This document shows, one piece after another, positions 58,981 to 64,000 of a stretch of DNA of 64,000 nucleotides (position 1 is its first letter; each line of letters opens with the position of its first letter). The position numbers and the translations under genes are program-made. A model generated the notes under the pieces. It was given only the letters and a program-made list of their open reading frames with translations, was not told the origin of the DNA and did no database searches. The DNA comes from Strongylocentrotus droebachiensis (Eukaryota; Echinodermata; Echinoidea; Camarodonta; Strongylocentrotidae): contig JAVYIG010004960.1 in assembly GCA_035222895.1 (NCBI GenBank), positions 62,001-126,000 on the forward strand, read 5' to 3'.

Positions 58981-58984
58981 TGGG

Positions 58985-59535
58985 GGGGGGTACAGTGCCC
59001 CCTTTTTCAAATGCCCCTTTTTATATAGGAAAGTGCCCTTTTAATACTTTGTAAGAAGTGCCCCTTTTTCCATAGGAAAAGTGTCTCTTCCCCTTTTCAC
59101 CTCTGATAAGTGCCCCTTTAATTTTGACACGCGCCCCTTTTACTTTGACAAGTTTCCATTTTCCTTTGCAATAAGTGTAAATTTTCCATTGCTATAAGTG
59201 CCCTTTTAAATCTCTAGTAAGTGCTCCTTTTCAGGTACGAGAAGTGCCCCTTTTCAGGTACGAGAAGTGCCCCTTTTCACTTTTGATAAGTGCCCCTTGA
59301 CCTCTGATAATTGCCCTATTTGAATCTGAGAGGTGCCCCTATTAACAAAATTATCGGTGCCCCTTTTCTTTCAACAAATGCACATTTCCTTTATTATAAG
59401 TGCCTCTTTTTCATTCTCATAAGTGCCCCTTTTAAAATATGTTCAATGCCCCTTTTCAGGTGCGATATGTGACCCTTTTCACCTCTGATAATTTCCCTTT
59501 TAACAATGATACAATTCCAGCAAGTGCCCTTTTTG
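58985..59535. repeat. degenerate minisatellite, AAGTGCCCCTTTT units
   Basis: More than 15 copies of AAGTGCCCCTTTT or close variants spaced roughly 25-40 bp, often followed by CACCTCTGAT or CAGGTACGAG (exact pair near 59,232 and 59,257). It begins with a T run and a G run at 58,968-58,989. Confidence 0.85.
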
Positions 59536-59580
59536 TTGGTGCTGCCCCCCGCTTTGGAAGTCGCTCCGCCGTCCCTGGAC

Positions 59581-59750
59581 GTCATATTGCTCAAGTTGTC
59601 GAGGTGATTCATCCTCTCCACACTGCGCGCATCCATTGTCTTAGCCCATTGTCTTAGTGCATTGTGACGTCATATTGCTCAAGTTGTCGAGGTGATGCAT
59701 CCTCTCCACACTGCGCGCATCCATTGTCTTAGTGCATTGTGACGTCGCAG
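59581..59750. repeat. 88-bp tandem duplication near the Harbinger right end
   Basis: GTCATATTGCTCAAGTTGTCG starts at 59,581 and 59,669. Both copies contain CATCCTCTCCACACTGCGCGC and continue into CATTGTCTTAG and TGACGTC. Confidence 0.85.
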
Positions 59751-59930
59751 CTTTGGTACTGAGCATGTGCAGAAACCGTAACCATGGTGAATAATCCATG
59801 GACTAAGTTAGGCCAGGTTTAAACCATGGATCAGTTAGGCCACCTTTCGAGAAATGAAAATGACTTAGGTCAGCGGCCTAAGTTAAGCCTGGGCTAACTA
59901 AACCACGGTTTAACTTAGGCCAGGTTTAAC

Positions 59931-59956
59931 TTAGGCCGCTTTCGAGAATACCACCC
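59931..59956 (-). repeat. right terminal inverted repeat of the Harbinger element
   Basis: Exact complement of 55,408-55,433. Followed by GGT, which is also the trinucleotide before the left end. Confidence 0.93.
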
Positions 59957-59959
59957 GGT

Positions 59960-61000
59960 AACTTTAAATTTGGTAAACTTCAGGCTAGCATGCACTGGAT
60001 AGGATAGTGACGGAGGCTAAATTTCGAGAAAGGCGGAACAGTTACAAAAAATATTATGAAAGACAGTGGAGTAGCTTTTGGGGCACGAGGGTGGCGGAAA
60101 AAAGGCCACTTAATTAAATGTCGAAAAAAAGGTGTGGAAATATAGGAGGGAGGGAATGAAACATGGGGAAGATGGATGACCCCCCCCCCCCCTCCCAACC
60201 CTCTTGATGACCTTGCTCTCTCGCACTTCATCCCGTATTAAAAACCGGTGCCGTACGTGATTTTTTTTTTTAAATCATAAAGATGGCAAATAAAGGTCGA
60301 CGGATTATGCTTATATGCAACGAATTTACGACCACCTCATATTTATTCGTGCTCGTAATGTTGGTTGGTAGCCTATTGGTAGTAGTATAAATGGGATTCG
60401 GGATTAGGGTTGGTTTCTGTAATACATTTGGGGTTTAAGATTTGGGGTTAAGATTAACATTAGGATTATGTTTAGGCTTCCGAGTTAAGCACTACAAGAC
60501 AATTCGATACGAGCAACGCTACAGATCTTTGCTCAGACTTACTATGCGTATATGTACGTAGCCTGCATTTGAATTTTCAGTGTCCATCCTAGGTTGTAAA
60601 TATTAGCGGGCCGCCCCTCGACACGAGTCCCCCTTACAGGTAGGATACACACTACGCCACTATGAAAGCAGCCCTTATTAGTAGACCGGTTTGTTGTATA
60701 GCAGTTCAATATAACACCTAATAGGCCGCCACATACAGACAATCGATTAATGATCCTCTAGACCCAATGAATTAAAAAAGAAGTTCAAACATTCTCCGCA
60801 TGGTCCTTCCCAAACAAGAGATTATGTGAGCTTATTCCCCTTCCAATTAAAAATATCGATTTTCAATTCCATCCTTTCTTTTAGGAATATGTTTGCAGCC
60901 AGCTAAGTACTGCCCTTTTCCGATGCGTCGATGTTCAACTCATGTTCGAGGTAAAGTGCGCTCACCTTTCGTGCTGGGAAAGTATAATAAGTGAGATCTG
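59960..61000. other. non-repetitive, one poly(C) run, no gene
   Basis: Poly(C) at 60,180-60,192. The rest is unique. Confidence 0.4.
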
Positions 61001-61007
61001 GGAGACA

Positions 61008-61044
61008 AGAGAGAGAGAGAAAATATGATGGGGAGAGAATTAGT

Positions 61045-61076
<32 letters not shown>

Positions 61077-61263
61077 TGAGGTTTATATGCAATAGAAACA
61101 AAAGCTGTCCTTCAAAATGAGAATGGTGATGCGAGAGATTGAGCGAGAAAATAGGGAAAAAGAGAGAAGGAAAAAGAGAGGGTGTGTAAAAGTGAGGGAG
61201 GGAGGAAGAAAGAAGAAACGGTGGAGAAAGAGAGTAACCTAAAGAGAAGGAGAGAGGGGGAGG

Positions 61264-61309
<46 letters not shown>

Positions 61310-61310
61310 G
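61008..61310. repeat. (GA)n microsatellite, two blocks
   Basis: GA runs at about 61,045-61,076 and 61,265-61,307 with GGA-rich linkers. Open frames are low complexity. Confidence 0.9.
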
Positions 61311-63160
61311 CTGGGAGGGGATACGAGTGATTTGAAGAGGGCAGGGAAGAGGGAAATATACACTGAGCCTAAACACAAATAAAGCAAGGAAAAGAGATTT
61401 AAACAAAGGAAGACGGTGAAAGTGGGGCATGAAGAATTATCAAGAGAAATCGAAAGGCATTCAAGAAAATTAGAGAGTGATAACAAAATAAAGAGAGGGC
61501 GCGAGAGGAAACATCTGATAAGAGAGGGGGAAAGCTCTTTTGACAATCAAGAAAAAGTTCATCCTCTTGATGTTTTCAGGTACTCCGAATGATAGAATCG
61601 ATTTTTTTTCTCTTTATATCTCATGTGGGTATTAGAATAATATCAACTTAACATATATTAGGAGAAGTTGTTTTTTCATCTGTTTGCTTTCAAAGTTGGA
61701 ACGAGAAAGTATTAAATCAAAATGGAGGGGTGAGGAATAGGGGCAAATCCTATTCTATACAACATTTTGGAGAGGGCATGGACATTATTAATTCACAAGT
61801 AGGACAAAAACATTTGCTTTGCATTTGAATTGTTATTTCTATTGTTTTGTAAAGGCTTTCCATCACGGTCCATTAAGATTTTCGTAAGATTTGTCTATTT
61901 GGAGTATTATTTGTTCCATTTAGCACACCGTAGTAAGTATCTTCGTAATGTTAAACAGAAGGAAACCAATTCCTTACTGTCTGACTTGGAAGAGATAACT
62001 TTCAAAGATGTTCTTAATGTATTTCAAGTAGTTCACGAGGACAACTACAACTGTAGACTATCATCATGACATAGCAATTTAGCAATTTGTCACGGATTCG
62101 GAGAGTAGATTAATGTTCAGTTCTCAACATTCCAATCATTGAGCAGGACATTATGTCACCTGAAATAATCATTTTATATTTTCGTACTTGCCATCATAAT
62201 TATCGTTTGACATTTCATACCATTCAATACGTTTGCAAAGGGATGCCGAGCAGTTTTAGTCCATATAACACATTAACACATGTCATTATAATGTTAATCA
62301 AGGGATAATAATTAAGCGCATTGATATTGTTTACGTCATGTATTTACAATCGATATTTAAAGATACAATTGAGTAATGGCAGTAACATATCACATTGAGA
62401 AAACAAAAATCAGTAATTCTGAATAGTAAGTTAAAGAAATAATATTATGATTTTACGAGGTTTGGAATCATTACAATTACAAAAAATTGACAGAATCTTG
62501 CTGAAATTGAATATGTATGACTGGAACATGGGTTTATGGGACAATACGAACACTTATCGGAACTTGGTCCCAAATAATTGTTTTTAATCCTAACTGAAAT
62601 ATGAGAGCTCTTAGAGAAAAATTCTCATTACGGATAATTGACATCATATTTTCCCACAAAGTCATACAAAGAATGAGAAAACTCGTTATATATATTTCAA
62701 TTTTACAACAACTAAACCTTCTCTTTAAGGACAGTTTAGTTAAATGTCGTGTAAAAAATGTACAATGTGGTGGTAAATTTCGCTGGTGCTTTGAAGAGGG
62801 AAGGGATGTGAAGCTTTCCCAATCGATGTAAATATGCCCCACGTGCATTGTTATGTAATAATCAATACCGATGTGACGCTATTAGGTCTCTGATGACGTA
62901 AAACAATATAGAAAAACACATGTTTGATAGTCGGTCGTTTGACATCTGTTATTTGCGTTGGTGCCTCAGTCAGACCGCCAAACCAACTCCATACCGACCG
63001 ATGCTTGACCATTAAGGCAATGACATTTGTGTTTGGTGTGCTGACCGTCTGGTATCGGTCTCGCTGGACAGACTGGGAATAGGGTTGATGTTCAGTCTAT
63101 GAAAAGCATGAAACATACTTTTGAAAAAAGTTCAGTGACCAAAATATCACACGCCATCAT
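61311..63160. other. AT-rich sequence with two unassigned frames
   Basis: The plus frame at 61,830-62,069 (79 codons, ending HEDNYNCRLSS) and the frames at 62,534-62,848 on both strands are of normal amino-acid complexity, unlike the other frames here. I recognise no family. They may be chance frames or remnants of coding exons. Confidence 0.35.
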
Positions 63161-63394
63161 CATTATCAGGGGCGGATCTAGCTTTTTGCTAAGGGGGGGG
63201 GGTTGACCAAAATAATGACGATGCTCTGCATCGTCCACGAGCCGCGAAGCGGCGAGCCGATTTTTCGGGGGTGTTTATTTGAACCCCGTAAGTGATGTTT
63301 TCCTGGCATCTATTAACACAATGGAGACCATAAAAAGCAGTGCATGATAACGTCTTTTTAAATCAAGTAACAGTTTAATACACAGTTATATCCA

Positions 63395-63480
63395 GAGTTA
63401 TCATGTGTTTGGTTAAGTTACCAGATGAGTTGATTATCTTCTCACAATATTTGCACTTGAAAGGGTTTCTCTCCAGCGTG
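63395..63480 (-). pseudogene. C2H2 zinc-finger relic inside a DNA element
   Basis: The minus strand encodes ERNPFKCKYCEKIINSSGN followed by LTKHM. It keeps the linker-like ERNPF (compare TGEKPF), the Cys-X2-Cys pair, and the Leu and first His of a C2H2 finger with normal spacing, but the expected second His is missing and the phenylalanine of the core is Ile. It is one finger plus linker, with no further fingers next to it. It reads as a fragment of a zinc-finger array captured by the element, or the remains of the element's own protein. Confidence 0.55.
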
Positions 63481-63545
63481 CGTTCTTTTTTTTTTTTTTT
63501 TTTTCTTTTCTTTTTTTTTTGGGCCGCCCAAGGGGGGGGGGGGGG
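63481..63545. repeat. T homopolymer and G homopolymer
   Basis: T runs at about 63,486-63,504 and 63,511-63,520, then GGGCCGCCCAA and a G run at 63,533-63,545. Long mononucleotide runs like these are usual in this element family. Confidence 0.85.
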
Positions 63546-63587
63546 TTTAAACACCCTAACCCCCCCCGTAGATCCGCGCCTGATTAT

Positions 63588-64000
63588 CGTCGGAGTTATA
63601 ATGATTATCAATTAGTGTACTGCCAATATACATCTCAAAGAAATTAATACCATAACCACTACCATAACTCTTTAACCTTATTATTGGAAAGTTATCCTCA
63701 CAGGATAATATTTGTTGTCACATTAAACTTTGTTCCAATGTACTGCTCATTTTTTTACTCATAAAAATAATATGTTATCTTCTCTTCATTCATTCTCTTA
63801 TTCAGGTTCGTCATTCATTGTAGCATAGGCACGGGAGTCTCTATCAGAGATACAATAATACAATCTGCTTAAAAATCAAGCCTCAGCTATATACATAATG
63901 ACATTCCAAAAAACTCTTTACAAAAGATCCTTGGCATTCAACATTCCCTAGACATCTTGTGAAATCTTTACGAAGTCAATCAAAGATTAATTTCAAAACA
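63588..64000. other. AT-rich sequence, nothing recognised
   Basis: Unique sequence to the right edge of the window. Confidence 0.4.

Larger units (their letters stand above)
55408..59956 (+). mobile_element. PIF/Harbinger DNA transposon, 4.55 kb
   Basis: The termini are perfect 26-bp inverted repeats (GGGTGGTATTCTCGAAAGCG...; right copy 59,931-59,956), with further inverted and direct GGCCTAAGTTAA / TTTAAACCATGG words inside both ends. The flanks GGT at 55,405-55,407 and 59,957-59,959 form a 3-bp target duplication, the size made by Harbinger transposases. The interior holds a broken HARBI1-type transposase, a 44-bp perfect hairpin, a minisatellite and an 88-bp duplication. No Myb/SANT partner gene is recognisable. 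The clean ends and decayed interior suggest a copy that could be mobilised only in trans. Confidence 0.9.
63167..63582. mobile_element. 416-bp element with 14-bp inverted ends and ATTAT duplication
   Basis: The ends are CAGGGGCGGATCTA at the left and (inverted) CAGGCGCGGATCTA at the right, 13 of 14 matching. ATTAT precedes the left end (63,162-63,166) and follows the right end (63,583-63,587). Just inside are poly(G) on the left and poly(G)/poly(C) on the right. Similar GGATC(C/T) ends occur near 29,165, 41,465 and 43,950. The interior contains the zinc-finger relic. Confidence 0.7.

Noticed and set aside
61830..62069. Small gene encoding a 79-residue protein
   Set aside because: Normal complexity but no family, no conserved start context, no neighbouring exon; kept only as an unassigned frame.

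Overview
This window is eukaryotic, intergenic or intronic DNA. I find no intact protein-coding gene. The base composition, the very frequent (CT)n/(GA)n, (ATT)n and GT microsatellites, the tRNA-headed SINEs ending in (ATT)n, and the mix of Helitron, Harbinger and other DNA-transposon remnants fit a marine invertebrate. An echinoderm such as a sea urchin is my best guess, but that is inference. Nearly all open frames over 60 codons are low-complexity or lie inside repeats.

Layout. 0-4.7 kb: a cluster of Helitron-like elements (5' TC, CTAG 3' end preceded by a hairpin, A/T insertion context), one with six tandem copies of its 5' end. 6-11 kb: CT microsatellites and three SINE copies, one interrupted by a 118-bp hAT-like insertion. 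13.8-16.0 kb: a compound satellite of 35 monomers in two sizes (54 and 75 bp) with a 333-bp higher-order repeat. 17.7-18.1 kb: a MITE inserted in a CT microsatellite. 18.1-25.5 kb: the longest stretch free of recognisable repeats, with a perfect RFX X-box-like palindrome at 19,537. 25.5-28.8 kb: a poly(G)-ended element carrying a 95-bp satellite, then two CpG-rich elements with terminal repeats. 30.7-36 kb: SINEs, duplications, a 125-bp satellite made of inverted words, and another satellite. 38.1-38.7 kb: a long triplet-repeat tract. 42.3-43.2 kb: a cluster of perfect inverted repeats and a decayed tRNA-Leu-like sequence. 45-49.7 kb: microsatellites and a decayed minisatellite containing two foldback elements and SINEs. 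50.9-52.2 kb: an old tandem duplication and a recent 90-bp triplication.

55,408-59,956 is the best-defined element: a PIF/Harbinger transposon with 26-bp perfect terminal inverted repeats, a 3-bp target duplication (GGT) and a frameshifted fragment of a HARBI1-type transposase. It also holds a 44-bp perfect hairpin and an internal minisatellite. At 63.2-63.6 kb a 416-bp element with 14-bp inverted ends and an ATTAT duplication encloses a relic of a C2H2 zinc finger.

No cellular pathway can be assembled here. The common theme is mobile and tandem-repeat DNA: several unrelated foldback elements share one architecture, short terminal inverted repeats around an interior built from a 10-15 base word repeated in both orientations.
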